DNA from: JBCCGI01 sp039029355
Lineage (GTDB): Bacteria > Planctomycetota > UBA1135 > GCA-002686595
Direction: 5' to 3'
Length of the DNA stretch: 64,000 nucleotides
Assembly (NCBI GenBank): GCA_039029355.1
Contig: JBCCGI010000039.1
Span: forward strand, 5,553-69,552
Of the stretch, positions 53,281 to 62,081 are shown piece after piece. The number at the start of each line of letters is the position of its first letter. The stretch's first letter is position 1. The position numbers were made by a program, and so were the translations under genes. The notes below the pieces were generated by a model, which ran no database searches, had not been told where the DNA came from, and was given only the letters and a program-made list of their open reading frames with translations.

Positions 53281-53315
53281 GGGGGCGGCCGGGGGAAGCT
53301 CCTCCGGCCGCCCCC
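53281..53315. terminator. Bidirectional terminator between convergent genes
   Basis: GGGGGCGGCCGG (53281-53292) and CCGGCCGCCCCC (53304-53315) form a perfect 12-bp stem, followed on the plus strand by TTCTTCGTT. It separates convergent genes ending at 53246 and 53328. Confidence 0.65.
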
Positions 53316-53327
53316 TTCTTCGTTGCG

Positions 53328-54665
53328 CTACCGCGCCAACCAGGCTCCGACGCGGTCGGGCAGCACAGCCTCGGAGAGGAACGCGGTCGCCTCCCCCGCC
53401 GCGAAGGTCGCCTGCTTCGGCAGAGCGCGCTCGGGCTCGGAGGGCGCCACCACGAGCGTGGGCACGTCGGGGAGCAACCGCGGGACCCCGGCGGTGTCGC
53501 TGACGAGGATCAGGCCGTCGAAGGCCAGTTCGGGCGCGGCGGCGAGCAGCAGCGTCGCGACCCAGACCGAGGAGCCGCGCGCCACCAGCAGCACCTCGCC
53601 GCCCTCCACTTCCTCGCGCGCGGCGGCGACCAGCCGGCCGAGCCCCTCGGGATCGCCGGCGCGCTGCTCGCCGGAGAAGAGCCCCAGCCCTTGCTCCAGC
53701 GCCAGCGCGCGCCAGGCGTCGCCGACGGGTCCGAGCCAGGGTAGCTCCTCGCGTTCGGCGCCGGTGTGCAGGAAGAGCAGCGCGCGACGCGGCTCCGCCG
53801 GGGAGGCTCCGGCGGGCACGCCGCCCCACAGGAGCGGACCGGGCTCGAGGCCGTCGGCGCCGCACCAGCCCAGGGCCGGGCGGGCCTCCCCGGCGTCCAG
53901 CCGGCGGGCGAGCTCGGCGCCGGTGAGCTCCGCGGTTCGCAGCCCCGCGGAGCGCAGCTCGCCGAGCGCCGCCAGGGTGCGCGGGTGGACGGACGGCGCG
54001 GCCTCTTCGGCGCCGCCAGCGGCCAGCGCGGGCACGCTCACCGCGACCCCCTCGGCCTCGCGTTCGGCGGCGCGCGCCACCGGCAGCAGCCGGTAGGTTC
54101 CCGGCGGACCCAGAGGCGAGCGGACGTACATCAGGAACCCGGGCCGGTTGAACGCGTCGGCGCCAAACGCCTCGGTGCGCGCCGCCGTGCGCGTCCCGTC
54201 GGGCGCGACCCAGACGAGCGAGAGCTCCGCGTCGAGCGCCGCCGGCCGGTCGAACAGCCGGTAGACCGTGACCGTCAGCGGCTCTCCGCGCCCCTCGGAC
54301 GCGGCGGTGAACATCCCGGGCACGACCTGGAGGTCGAGCGAGTCCGCCAGCGCCTCGAGCGGATCGTGCGGGTCGGCGTCGGAGCCCAGGGCGCGCTCGG
54401 CCGCCGCCAGGGCATCGAGCGCGGGCCGCCGCCCCATCGGCGCCCCGCGCGGGCGCATCTCCTGGAGCACCCGCGTGGCGTCGACGCGGCGCTCGTCGGA
54501 GGCCTCGCGCCAGCGCGCGAAGAAACGCGCGGTGCGTTCGGTACGCACCGCCTTGAGGTGGCTGATCTGCCGCGGGTCCGCCGGCCGGGCGTTCTGGGCC
54601 GCGATGGCCGAGCCGCCCAGGGCCAGCGCCGCGATCAGCGCGACGGATAGTTGCCGGCGACCCAA
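53328..54665 (-). CDS. Secreted protein with alpha/beta-hydrolase-like C-terminal region
   Basis: The protein is 445 aa. No ATG or GTG is available; TTG 54665, which overlaps the upstream gene by 31 nt, gives the signal peptide LGRRQLSVALIAALALGGSAIA. The N-terminal half is helical, with a beta domain (GEPLTVTVYRLFDRPAALDAELSLVWVAPDG). The C-terminal half has alternating strands and helices, including RALLFLHTGAEREELPWLG, VLLVARGSSVWVATLLLAAAPELAFDGLILVSDT and LPDVPTLVVAPSEPE, an alpha/beta-hydrolase-like layout. ARGSSV may replace the G-x-S-x-G nucleophile elbow. Catalysis is uncertain. Confidence 0.65.
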   Translation of the reverse strand: MGRRQLSVALIAALALGGSAIAAQNARPADPRQISHLKAVRTERTARFFARWREASDERRVDATRVLQEMRPRGAPMGRRPALDALAAAERALGSDADPHDPLEALADSLDLQVVPGMFTAASEGRGEPLTVTVYRLFDRPAALDAELSLVWVAPDGTRTAARTEAFGADAFNRPGFLMYVRSPLGPPGTYRLLPVARAAEREAEGVAVSVPALAAGGAEEAAPSVHPRTLAALGELRSAGLRTAELTGAELARRLDAGEARPALGWCGADGLEPGPLLWGGVPAGASPAEPRRALLFLHTGAEREELPWLGPVGDAWRALALEQGLGLFSGEQRAGDPEGLGRLVAAAREEVEGGEVLLVARGSSVWVATLLLAAAPELAFDGLILVSDTAGVPRLLPDVPTLVVAPSEPERALPKQATFAAGEATAFLSEAVLPDRVGAWLAR

Positions 54666-55771
54666 GCGCGCCACTCCTTCTCGAAGTCCTCTTCCTTCCA
54701 GCCGAAGATCTCGCGCAGGGCGTCGCGGGTCGGAACCCGCGAGCGCAGACGGATCAGCAGCCGGTTGGTCTTCTCGCGGTCGGTCGCGAGCAGGAAGTCC
54801 ATGAAGCTGAACGAGACCAGATGGTGGTCGGCGGTGAGGCTCACGGTGTTCTGCTGGAACACCTCGGTCGCCGCCGGCGCGGCCTCGTCCTCGACCAGCT
54901 TGCGGACCATCGGCCGCCAGGCCTTGCCCTTGTAGTCGGGGATCTCGTTCGAGGCCTTGTAGCAGTAGTTGTCGCAGGTTTCGAAGAGCTTGTCCTCGAA
55001 GTAGTGCGCGAGCCCCGCGTCGGCCCAGCCGCCGCGGATGTTGCCTACCCAGGTGACCGGCCGCTGATGGCTCATCAGAAGGTGCGTGACGTTGTGCACC
55101 AGGTGGCGGTGGAGCTGGGCGTCGGTCTTGCGCGTCTTGGTGAGGCCGACGACCGAGTACTTCGGCTCGTTGCCGAGGCTCAGCGTCCCGGCCTCCTGCG
55201 AGAAGCGGCAGAACTCGGTGCCCGCCTTCAGGTGATCCTGCAGGTCGCTCCACACGAACACCTCGCACTTCTTCTCGAGCTGATCGTCGTCCACGCCGAG
55301 CAGCTCGGTGTAGGCGGCGTAGAGCTCTTCGAGGCGCCGCAGGTAGAGGTGCAGCAGCGCGTGGTCGCCGATCTTCTTGCGCCCGACCTTCAGCCGGTCG
55401 ACCTCCCACACCAGCACGAAGTGCTCGCTCTCGGCCTTGCGCAGCGTGCGCCCCATCGCGTCGTCGAGGGCCGCGAGTGCCTCGGCGCGCTCGCCGACGA
55501 CGGCCTTCTTGGCGTCGTTGCGTGCGACCGCTTCGGGGTGCTCGCACTTCGGGCAGTCGACGAGGCCCGTGCCGCCGCAGCTCTCGCAGTCGGCGAGGAA
55601 GCTGCAGAAGAGCACGTCGCCCGCGTAGGAGAGGTCGAGCTTCTTGTGCTCCGCGCAGGGCAGCAGCCCCACGCGCTTGCACTTCCCGCAGCGGGGGCCT
55701 TCCACGCCGTCCTGGGGCGCGGAGGCCAGCGAGGCGAGGGCGAGCGAAAGGAGAACGACAGGTCGTAGCAT
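54635..55771 (-). CDS. Secreted zinc-ribbon plus degenerate gluzincin-like (DUF1570-type) protein
   Basis: The protein is 378 aa with signal peptide MLRPVVLLSLALASLASA. A DnaJ-like zinc-ribbon region follows, with CGKC (28-31), then CESC and CPKC (62-76). The second half matches secreted metallopeptidase-like proteins (DUF1570 type): LHRHLVHNVTHLLMSH and GGWADAGLAHYFED. The expected HExxH is H-N-V-T-H (226-230) with the catalytic Glu replaced by Asn, and the usual E-G-L-A is D-A-G-L-A. It is therefore probably non-catalytic and may bind a partner. It is the first gene of a pair with the overlapping hydrolase-like protein. Confidence 0.7.
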   Translation of the reverse strand: MLRPVVLLSLALASLASAPQDGVEGPRCGKCKRVGLLPCAEHKKLDLSYAGDVLFCSFLADCESCGGTGLVDCPKCEHPEAVARNDAKKAVVGERAEALAALDDAMGRTLRKAESEHFVLVWEVDRLKVGRKKIGDHALLHLYLRRLEELYAAYTELLGVDDDQLEKKCEVFVWSDLQDHLKAGTEFCRFSQEAGTLSLGNEPKYSVVGLTKTRKTDAQLHRHLVHNVTHLLMSHQRPVTWVGNIRGGWADAGLAHYFEDKLFETCDNYCYKASNEIPDYKGKAWRPMVRKLVEDEAAPAATEVFQQNTVSLTADHHLVSFSFMDFLLATDREKTNRLLIRLRSRVPTRDALREIFGWKEEDFEKEWRAWVAGNYPSR

Positions 55772-55787
55772 TCCGGACTCCCGGCCA

Positions 55788-57068
55788 TCAGCCGTGGGGG
55801 GGGCTACGTTGGTAGGCGACCCGACCGGCCTTGACGACAGCCTGAACCGGATTCCAGCCGAATTCGTAGGCCAGAAAGCGGTGGTTGGGCACGTCGAGCA
55901 GCGCCAGATCGGCCTCCTTGCCGACCTCGACGGTGCCGATGCGCGCGGCCCGGCCCAGCGACGCGGCGGCGTTCAGCGTGGCCGCCGTCAGGCACTCGTC
56001 CGCGCTCATGCGCAGGCGCAGCGCGGCCCAGGTGAGGGTCTCGGGGATCGACTGGGTGTAGCAGCTGCCCGGGTTGAAGTCGGTCGCCAGGGCCGGCGCG
56101 AGCCCGGCGTCGATCATGCGGCGCGCGGGCACCTCCTGCTCGACCCGCAGGTAGAGCGGCACCAGCGGGCAGAGCACGGGCACCACGCCCGCGCGCGCGA
56201 GCGCCTCGATGCCCGCATCGCTCACGAACTCCAGGTGGTCCGCGCTGGCGGCGCCGAGCTCGGCCGCCAGCTCCGCCCCGCCGAGCGAGGTCAGCTGGTC
56301 GACGTGCATGCGCAGCCCCAAATCCAGCTCCTGGGCGCGGCCCAGGATGCGGCGCGAGTCCTCGAGCCCGAAGACGTGGCTCTCGGTGAAGATGTCGCAG
56401 TACTCGGCGAGCCCCGCCTCGGCCACGCGCGGCAGCATCTCGTGCACGAGCAGGTCGACGTACTCCGCACGCCGGTCGCGGAACTCCGGCGGGAAGTCGT
56501 GCGCGCCGAGGAACGTCGGCACGAGGTCGACCGGGTGGCGCCGGTTCGCCTCGGCGATCACCTCGAGGCACTTGAGCTCGTCGTCGACCGTCAGGCCGTA
56601 GCCGCTCTTGGCCTCGACCGTCGTCGTGCCGAGCACGAGGAAGCGGTCGAGGCGCGCCAGCAGTCCGCCGACCAGCACCTCGCGCGATGCGGAGCGCACG
56701 CCGCGCACGCTCGAGAGGATCCCGCCGCCGGCCTCGGAAATCTCGACGTAGGTCCTCCCCTCGGTGCGCATCTCGAACTCGCCTTCGCGCGTGCCGTCGA
56801 AGACCGGGTGGGTGTGCGCGTCGACGAAGCCGGGGACCACCACGCCTCCGGCGGCGTCGAGCTCGGCCCCAAAGGCGTAGGTGGCGCGCGCTTCGGCCTC
56901 GGGGCCGACGTACGCGATCCGCCCGTCGCGCGCGACGATCGCCGCGCCGTCGAGCACCTCGACGCGCCCGAGCGCGCTCCCCGCCAGCGCCTCGCTGCCG
57001 CGCGCGGTCACGACCGACGCGGCGCCATGGATCAGGAGGTCGGCGGTCTCGGGCGCGGGCTGGGTCAT
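55788..57068 (-). CDS. hutI: Imidazolonepropionase
   Basis: The protein is 426 aa, the normal length. It hydrolyses imidazolone-5-propionate to N-formimino-L-glutamate in histidine degradation. Amidohydrolase signatures: VVPGFVDAHTHPVFDGTRE (first two metal His), TTVEAKSGYGLTVDDELK, GAHDFPPEF, GLRMHVDQLTSLGGAELA and ATDFNPGSCYTQS (metal Asp). The other hut genes are not in the window. ATG 57068 has a CAGACT box 8 nt upstream, so a leaderless transcript is possible. Confidence 0.94.
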   Translation of the reverse strand: MTQPAPETADLLIHGAASVVTARGSEALAGSALGRVEVLDGAAIVARDGRIAYVGPEAEARATYAFGAELDAAGGVVVPGFVDAHTHPVFDGTREGEFEMRTEGRTYVEISEAGGGILSSVRGVRSASREVLVGGLLARLDRFLVLGTTTVEAKSGYGLTVDDELKCLEVIAEANRRHPVDLVPTFLGAHDFPPEFRDRRAEYVDLLVHEMLPRVAEAGLAEYCDIFTESHVFGLEDSRRILGRAQELDLGLRMHVDQLTSLGGAELAAELGAASADHLEFVSDAGIEALARAGVVPVLCPLVPLYLRVEQEVPARRMIDAGLAPALATDFNPGSCYTQSIPETLTWAALRLRMSADECLTAATLNAAASLGRAARIGTVEVGKEADLALLDVPNHRFLAYEFGWNPVQAVVKAGRVAYQRSPPHG

Positions 57069-57076
57069 CGCGGTCC

Positions 57077-57082
57077 AGTCTG
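57077..57082 (-). promoter_or_regulatory. -10-like box CAGACT before hutI
   Basis: CAGACT on the minus strand, 8 nt before ATG 57068; weaker match than the TANNNT boxes but with the same spacing. Confidence 0.3.
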
Positions 57083-57131
57083 GGCCATCGGCCGCAGCCT
57101 GTCACGCGCGGACGCGCGCAGCTCGCCGGGG

Positions 57132-57938
57132 TTACGCGGCGCCGGCGAGCAGGTTGTGCTCGGTGCGCACGTCGCGCAGGTGCCGCAGCGCCCCCCCCAT
57201 CGCGTCGCGGATGCGGCGCGAGATCCGCAGGCGCGCACGGAAGACGATCATCTTCATGTTGGAGCGCCCGACCTGCAGGATCTCGCCGGCCTCCTGGTAC
57301 GAGAGCCCTTCGACCTCGACCAGGTGCAGCGCGCGCTTGTCGCGCGGGGCCAGCTCCTGCCAGGCCTTGCCGTAGTGCCACAGGAAGAGCACCCAGGCCG
57401 AGCGCAGCAGCACCCGCTCCTCGCCGATCTCGGCGTGGGCCGCGGGGCACTCGCGCAGATCCTCGGGCTCCTGCAGGCCCTCGGGCAGCTCCTGGAAGGA
57501 CAGTCGCCGGCGCGACGAGCCTGCCCGGCGCACGATGTTGCCCGCGATCGTCCGCACCCACACCCGGAAGCTGCCGTTGTGGTCGTCGCGGAAGGCCTTC
57601 GGGTAGCGGTAGACGTTGACGAAGGTGTCCTGAAGCAACTCGGTCGGGTCGAGGTGCGCCCGGTTGCGCCGCAGCAGACTCTTGATCCAAGCCAGAACGG
57701 GCGCCCGCGTCAGGACGTAGAGCGCCTCGAACACCGGCTGGGAGCGCGTATCGCGGTAGAGCGCCATCAGCGCGGTCGCGAGGCGGTTCTCGACCGCGTC
57801 GTCGGTCTCGCCCTCCAGAGCCTGGGGCTCCACCCCGCGCTCGCGGAGCGCGCTCATGACCGCCGGCCACGAGGCCAGGCGCGGTGCGGTGGACGAGGAT
57901 GCAGGGGACTTCGACGCACGGAGACGGGGGCTGGACAT
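57132..57938 (-). CDS. ECF-type RNA polymerase sigma factor
   Basis: The protein is 268 aa from ATG 57938 (AGGGGCGG upstream); ATG 57962 is an alternative. The frame also opens to TTG 58007, but that codon forms the putative -35 box and is rejected. Region 2 is visible as LDPTELLQDTFVNVYRYPKAFRDDHNGSFRVWVRTIAGNIVRR (helix 2.2-2.4), and region 4 as LAPRDKRALHLVEVEGLSYQEAGEILQVGRSNMKMIVFRARLRISRRI, a helix-turn-helix for -35 recognition. The N-terminal ~70 residues form a Ser/Arg/Ala-rich extension unusual for ECF factors. No anti-sigma gene is adjacent. Target promoters unknown. Confidence 0.85.
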   Translation of the reverse strand: MSSPRLRASKSPASSSTAPRLASWPAVMSALRERGVEPQALEGETDDAVENRLATALMALYRDTRSQPVFEALYVLTRAPVLAWIKSLLRRNRAHLDPTELLQDTFVNVYRYPKAFRDDHNGSFRVWVRTIAGNIVRRAGSSRRRLSFQELPEGLQEPEDLRECPAAHAEIGEERVLLRSAWVLFLWHYGKAWQELAPRDKRALHLVEVEGLSYQEAGEILQVGRSNMKMIVFRARLRISRRIRDAMGGALRHLRDVRTEHNLLAGAA

Positions 57939-57979
57939 GCCCGCCCCTGTCTCACGGGCCATACCAGAGCGGAACGATT

Positions 57980-58007
57980 TTTCTACCGACAGCCCAAGCC
58001 CTTTCAA
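57980..58007 (-). promoter_or_regulatory. Promoter of the sigma-factor gene
   Basis: On the minus strand, TTGAAA (58007-58002), a 16-nt spacer and TAGAAA (57985-57980) form a sigma70-like promoter in a locally AT-rich stretch. A start near 57973 gives a leader of about 35 nt to ATG 57938. Confidence 0.45.
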
Positions 58008-58227
58008 AAAAGCAAGTTAGGAGCAACACCCCCTAGAAAGCTCGACCCACCCGTCCGGTCGCAACGTGCATTCGGCTGTGACCAGCTTGCCCCATTGCGG
58101 CAGCCCCACCAACGGGCGCGAAAGCGCACATCCCAAACACGCCGGGGCGCCGACTCAGCGAGCGCTTTCGCACCCCAGGGCGGAGAAGTAGGGTGAATCC
58201 CCTCCGCGAGCCGATAAGGATCGAGCC

Positions 58228-59637
58228 TTGGGAGCCGGGCAACTCGGCGACGCACGGCGTACGATATTCCCGGCCGCGGACGCCGACGAAACAGCAGAGT
58301 ACCGACCGTTGAACCTCCCACCGCTCGCTGCGATTCCGCTCCCGGTCCCACCTGCGGAGATTCCGCTCGGGACCCCGGAAGCGATCGGCCTTGCCGCCCT
58401 CGCGCTGTTCTTCTCGGGGCTGTTCGCCATGGTGCGCTCGGCACTCCTCCACTCGGTGCCCGGACGCGTGCTCGCGCGCGCGGAGACCGACGACGATCGC
58501 GCCCGCCTGCGCCCGCTGCTCGGGAAGGCCGACGCGCTGCGCACCAGCGCGAGCACGTACACGATCACGTCGCAGATGGCCTTCCTCATCCTCGTGCTGG
58601 GGTTGGTCTTCCGCGACGACTTCACCTGGCCGCGGCTCGTGGTCGCCCTGCTCAGCACCGTGCCGGTGCTGGTCTTCGTCAGCGAGGTGCTGCCGGCGAC
58701 GCTGCGCGGCAGCAAGCAGGATGCGCTCCTGGTGCGCTTCCTGCCGCTCTTCCACGTGCTGCAGCTGCCGCTCGCGGCGCCGGTCTACGGGCTCGAGGTC
58801 ACGCGGCGCTGGACGATGCGCCTGCTGCGCATCCCCGAACGCCCCAAGAGCGCGCGCGAGATCGTCGAGGGGCTGCGCGACGTGATCGAGGAGTCCGACC
58901 TGAAGGGCGACCTCGGCGAGACCGAGAAGGAGATCATCGAGAACGCGGTCGAGTTCCAGGACGTCGACGTCGCCGAGGTGATGACGCCGCGCACCGAGGT
59001 CTCCGCGGTCGAGCTGAGCTGCTCGCTCGGCGAGGTCGCTCAGATCGTCAGCGAGGGCGGCCACGGGCGCATCCCGGTGTACGAGGGCAACCTGGACGCG
59101 GTCGTCGGCGTGGTGTCCGCCCGCGACGTGATCCGCGTGCTGGCGGAGCAGGGCGGCCTCGAGCGCTGCGCGCTGGGCGAGGTCATGCGCCCCGCGGTCT
59201 TCGTGCCGGAGACCAAGCTGATCTCCGAGCTGCTGCAGGAGTTCCGCCGCGACAAGCAGAAGATCGCCATCGTGCTCGACGAGTACGGCGGCACCGCCGG
59301 GCTGGTCACGATGGGCGACATCCTGGCCGAGATCGTCGGCGAGATGGGCGACGAGTTCGACGCCACCGAGGACGAGCCGATCCGCGTGCTCGACGAGGGG
59401 CTCGCCGAGGTCCAGGCCAGCGCGCGGGTCTCGGAGGTCAACGAGACGCTCGCCCTGGATCTGCCGGAGGAAGAGGACTACGAGACGCTGGCGGGCTACG
59501 TGCTGGCGCAGCTCGGACGCTTTCCGAAGAGCGGCGAAGCCTTCCTGGCCGACGACGTCGAGTACACGGTGACCGACGCCAACGACCGGCGGGTGCTGCG
59601 GGTGCGCGTCCGCAAGCTGGCGCAGCAGGAGCTCTAG
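58228..59637 (+). CDS. CorC/HlyC-type membrane protein with CNNM, CBS pair and CorC domains
   Basis: The protein is 469 aa from TTG 58228 (AAGGA upstream). TTG 58309 is an alternative, since a TACGAT box lies between them at 58260-58265. Domain order: membrane domain DUF21/CNNM with about four segments (IGLAALALFFSGLFAMV, SQMAFLILVLGLVF, LVVALLSTVPVLVFVSEVLPATL), linker ETEKEIIENAVEF, CBS pair (DVAEVMTPRTEVSAVE, GRIPVYEGNLDAVVGVVSARDVI) and C-terminal CorC domain (YETLAGYVLAQLGRFPKSGEAF). Homologues are linked to magnesium/cobalt efflux. Membrane-bound; the substrate is inferred only from family. Confidence 0.87.
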   Translation: MGAGQLGDARRTIFPAADADETAEYRPLNLPPLAAIPLPVPPAEIPLGTPEAIGLAALALFFSGLFAMVRSALLHSVPGRVLARAETDDDRARLRPLLGKADALRTSASTYTITSQMAFLILVLGLVFRDDFTWPRLVVALLSTVPVLVFVSEVLPATLRGSKQDALLVRFLPLFHVLQLPLAAPVYGLEVTRRWTMRLLRIPERPKSAREIVEGLRDVIEESDLKGDLGETEKEIIENAVEFQDVDVAEVMTPRTEVSAVELSCSLGEVAQIVSEGGHGRIPVYEGNLDAVVGVVSARDVIRVLAEQGGLERCALGEVMRPAVFVPETKLISELLQEFRRDKQKIAIVLDEYGGTAGLVTMGDILAEIVGEMGDEFDATEDEPIRVLDEGLAEVQASARVSEVNETLALDLPEEEDYETLAGYVLAQLGRFPKSGEAFLADDVEYTVTDANDRRVLRVRVRKLAQQEL

Positions 59638-59680
59638 CGCGCCCCCTCCACCCGGACGACCACCGGTCCGGCTCCGCCGC

Positions 59681-60496
59681 GTGCCTCCCCCTCCCAACGC
59701 CCCGCCCAGCGACCGCGCGCTGGTCCTGAAGCGGTACCGCTACGGCGAGTCGTCGCTCGTCGTGCACGCGCTCACGCCCGGCCACGGCCGGCTGCACCTG
59801 CTGGCGAAGGGCGCCTACCGGCCGACGTCGGGCTACTGCGGCGTTTTGGATCTGTTCGACACGCTGCAGCTCTCCTGGCGGCGCAAGCGCGGCGCCGAGC
59901 TCGGCGTGCTCGCGGGCGCGGACGTCGTGCACAGGCGGCGGCCGCTCTCCGCGGACCTCGCGCGCTACCGCGGTGGGCTGGCCGTGCTCGAGCTGGCCGG
60001 CCTGGCGGCGCAGCCCGACCGCGCCGACCCGGACCTGTTCGCGCTGGCCGAGCGCTGGCTCGGCTTGCTCTGCGACCCGGCGGTGCCCCCCGGGCTCGCC
60101 CTCGTTGCCTTCGACCTGCGCTTCCTGCAGAATCTCGGCCTCTCGCCCGCCCTGACGGCCTGCGCGGCCTGCGGCGGTCCCGCGCCCCCGGTCCAAACCG
60201 GCGCCGGCGCGCGGGGACGAGCCTCCGCGGCGGCGTTCTCCGCCGGCGCCGGAGGCCGGCTCTGCCCGCGCTGCGCGGAAGAGGCGCGCTCGTCGGGGCG
60301 GCGGGTAGGAACGCTGCCCGTGAACGTCCTCCGCATCGCCCAGAGCCTGCACGACGCCGCCCCCGAGCACCTCGCGCGCTTCCGCCTGAACGAGCGCGCG
60401 CTCGACGACGTAAGGAGCTTCGTGCAGCACTTCCTCGACTACCACCTCGAAACGCGCCCGCGCTCGCGAGCCACCTCGCGTTCCACCGCCCGATGA
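59681..60496 (+). CDS. recO: DNA repair protein RecO
   Basis: The protein is 271 aa from GTG 59681. The N-terminal OB fold (DRALVLKRYRYGESSLVVHALTPGHGRLHLLAKGAYRP) is the RecO signature. The helical middle contains ARYRGGLAVLELAGLAA, and a zinc site is formed by CAACGG and CPRC, with a Pro/Ala-rich insertion between. It helps load RecA on SSB-coated single-stranded DNA. The last ~15 residues are Arg/Ser-rich. ATG of the BamD-like gene overlaps its stop. Confidence 0.9.
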   Translation: MPPPPNAPPSDRALVLKRYRYGESSLVVHALTPGHGRLHLLAKGAYRPTSGYCGVLDLFDTLQLSWRRKRGAELGVLAGADVVHRRRPLSADLARYRGGLAVLELAGLAAQPDRADPDLFALAERWLGLLCDPAVPPGLALVAFDLRFLQNLGLSPALTACAACGGPAPPVQTGAGARGRASAAAFSAGAGGRLCPRCAEEARSSGRRVGTLPVNVLRIAQSLHDAAPEHLARFRLNERALDDVRSFVQHFLDYHLETRPRSRATSRSTAR

Positions 60497-61545
60497 TGAG
60501 GCTCCTACCGCTCCTGCTCCTTCTCGCCCCGCTGGCCGGGTGCCAGGGCCTGTTCCGCGACAAGGGCCCCTACCCGATCTCCGAAGCGGAACGCGAGAAC
60601 TCGGCCGCCTACGTCGACATCGCCGCCCAGGAGATCGAGGAGGGCAAGCTCAGCCGCGCGCTCGACCGCCTGGTCGCGGTGCGCGACATCGAGAACCTGC
60701 CGCCCGAGGTGCGCCTGCGCAGCGAGGAGCTGATCGACCGCTGCGCGAGCCTGCTGCTGGCGCGCTCCGAGGGCGACCTCGACGACCTCGACGACCTGTG
60801 GCAGATGGAGCTGTCGCCGCGCATGCGCGCCAGAGCCGGCGTGCGCTACGCCGAGCGGCTGTACGAGGAGGGGCATCGGGTCGACGCCTTCAAGCAGGTG
60901 CGCGACCTCGAGAACGAGCTGCCGAACCACTCCGAGGGGGCGCGCGCCGGCGAGGTGCTGGCGCGGACCGGCCTCGACCTGATCCGCGACCCCGGCCGGT
61001 ACTGGGTGATCCTCCGTTACCGTACGCGGGGCATCGCGGCGCTCGAGTACCTCGTGCTGACCTACCCGCTCGACCCCACCTGCCCCGAGGCCTATGCCGC
61101 GCTGGCCCGGGCCTACGAGGAGAGCGAGGACCTCGACTACGCCATCGACCGGCACGAATACCTGCTGCTCTACCACCCCTCGAGCCCGCAGGCGGTGGTG
61201 AGCGAGGCGACGATCCCGCGCCTGCGGCTCGACCAGCTCGACGGCGACGACTTCGACCGCGGCGAGCTGATCCGCGCGCAGGGCGAGATCGAGTCCTGGC
61301 TCGCCCGCCACGGCGGGCACGAGCTGTACCCCGAGGTCGACGCCACGCTCCTGCGGTGCCGCCGCATGCTGGCCGACAACGACCTGTACCTGTCGCGCTA
61401 CTACCGGCGCATCGGCAACGACTTCGGCGCGCGCGTGCACGCCGAGCGCGCGCTGGTCGAGGCCGGCTCGGCCGGCGCCCAGGACCGCGAGGAGCAGGCC
61501 CAGCGCCTGCTCGACGCGCTGCCGCCGGCGGAGGAGGCCCCGTGA
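60493..61545 (+). CDS. BamD/YfiO-like TPR lipoprotein
   Basis: The protein is 350 aa with signal peptide MMRLLPLLLLLAPLAGC and lipobox LAGC (Cys17). Tetratricopeptide-like helix pairs follow, for example AAYVDIAAQEIEEGKLSRALDRLVAV, AGVRYAERLYEEGHRVDAFKQVRDLE, AYAALARAYEESEDLDYAIDRHEYLLLYHPSS and YLSRYYRRIGNDFGARVHAERAL. The layout matches outer-membrane assembly lipoprotein BamD, which supports BAM. ATG overlaps the recO stop, and its own stop overlaps the LptE-like start, so envelope genes are translationally coupled. Family-level call; the length is larger than E. coli BamD. Confidence 0.78.
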   Translation: MMRLLPLLLLLAPLAGCQGLFRDKGPYPISEAERENSAAYVDIAAQEIEEGKLSRALDRLVAVRDIENLPPEVRLRSEELIDRCASLLLARSEGDLDDLDDLWQMELSPRMRARAGVRYAERLYEEGHRVDAFKQVRDLENELPNHSEGARAGEVLARTGLDLIRDPGRYWVILRYRTRGIAALEYLVLTYPLDPTCPEAYAALARAYEESEDLDYAIDRHEYLLLYHPSSPQAVVSEATIPRLRLDQLDGDDFDRGELIRAQGEIESWLARHGGHELYPEVDATLLRCRRMLADNDLYLSRYYRRIGNDFGARVHAERALVEAGSAGAQDREEQAQRLLDALPPAEEAP

Positions 61546-62081
61546 GCCGCCGCCTCGGCGTCGCTCTGGCCCTGCTGCTCACCGCGCTCGCGGGCTGCGG
61601 CTGGCACACCGGGCTGGTGGCGCCCGAGGGCGCCGAGTCGGTCGGCGTCGACTGGTTCGCCCTGGACGAGGACGTGCTCGAGCGCGACCTGGAGCCGGCC
61701 CTGCACGACGCGCTCTCGCGCGCCGTGTCGGATCTCGTCGGGCTACGCCTGGTGGCGCCGGAAGATGCTGACCTCGTGATCCGCGGCCGCATCGGCGACT
61801 ACGGGCGCCGCGGCGGCATCCGCGGACGGGACCATCAGCTGCTCGAATCGGCGGTGCGGATCACGGTCGACGCGCGCCTCGAGCGGCGCGCCGGCCAGGT
61901 GGTGGCTTCGTCCCGCGCGGCGCTGCCCAGCGGCTACGTGACCGCGAACCGGGTCGCCGACGACGACTTCGAGGTCGGCGGGGCGCGGGAGGAGGACCGT
62001 GCGCGGGAACGGCTCCTGCGCTTCCTGGCCGAAGAGATCGTGCTCGAGCTGTTTGCGCCCCAAGAAGAGCCGGTCCCTTGA
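61542..62081 (+). CDS. LptE-like lipoprotein
   Basis: The protein is 179 aa from GTG 61542 (GTGA overlap). Signal VSRRLGVALALLLTALAGC with lipobox LAGC (Cys19). The mature part matches the LptE-type fold: VGVDWFALDEDVLERDLEPALHDALSRAVSDLVGLRLV, then DLVIRGRIGDYGRRGGIRG and a C-terminal helix (ERLLRFLAEEIVLELFA). LptE plugs LptD and assists lipopolysaccharide export at the outer membrane. Position after a BamD-like gene supports an outer-membrane assembly role. No lptD is in the window. Confidence 0.75.
   Translation: MSRRLGVALALLLTALAGCGWHTGLVAPEGAESVGVDWFALDEDVLERDLEPALHDALSRAVSDLVGLRLVAPEDADLVIRGRIGDYGRRGGIRGRDHQLLESAVRITVDARLERRAGQVVASSRAALPSGYVTANRVADDDFEVGGAREEDRARERLLRFLAEEIVLELFAPQEEPVP

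Noticed and set aside
57939..58007. Long N-terminal extension of the sigma factor to TTG 58007
   Set aside because: TTG 58007 is the TTGAAA -35 element of a well-spaced promoter.
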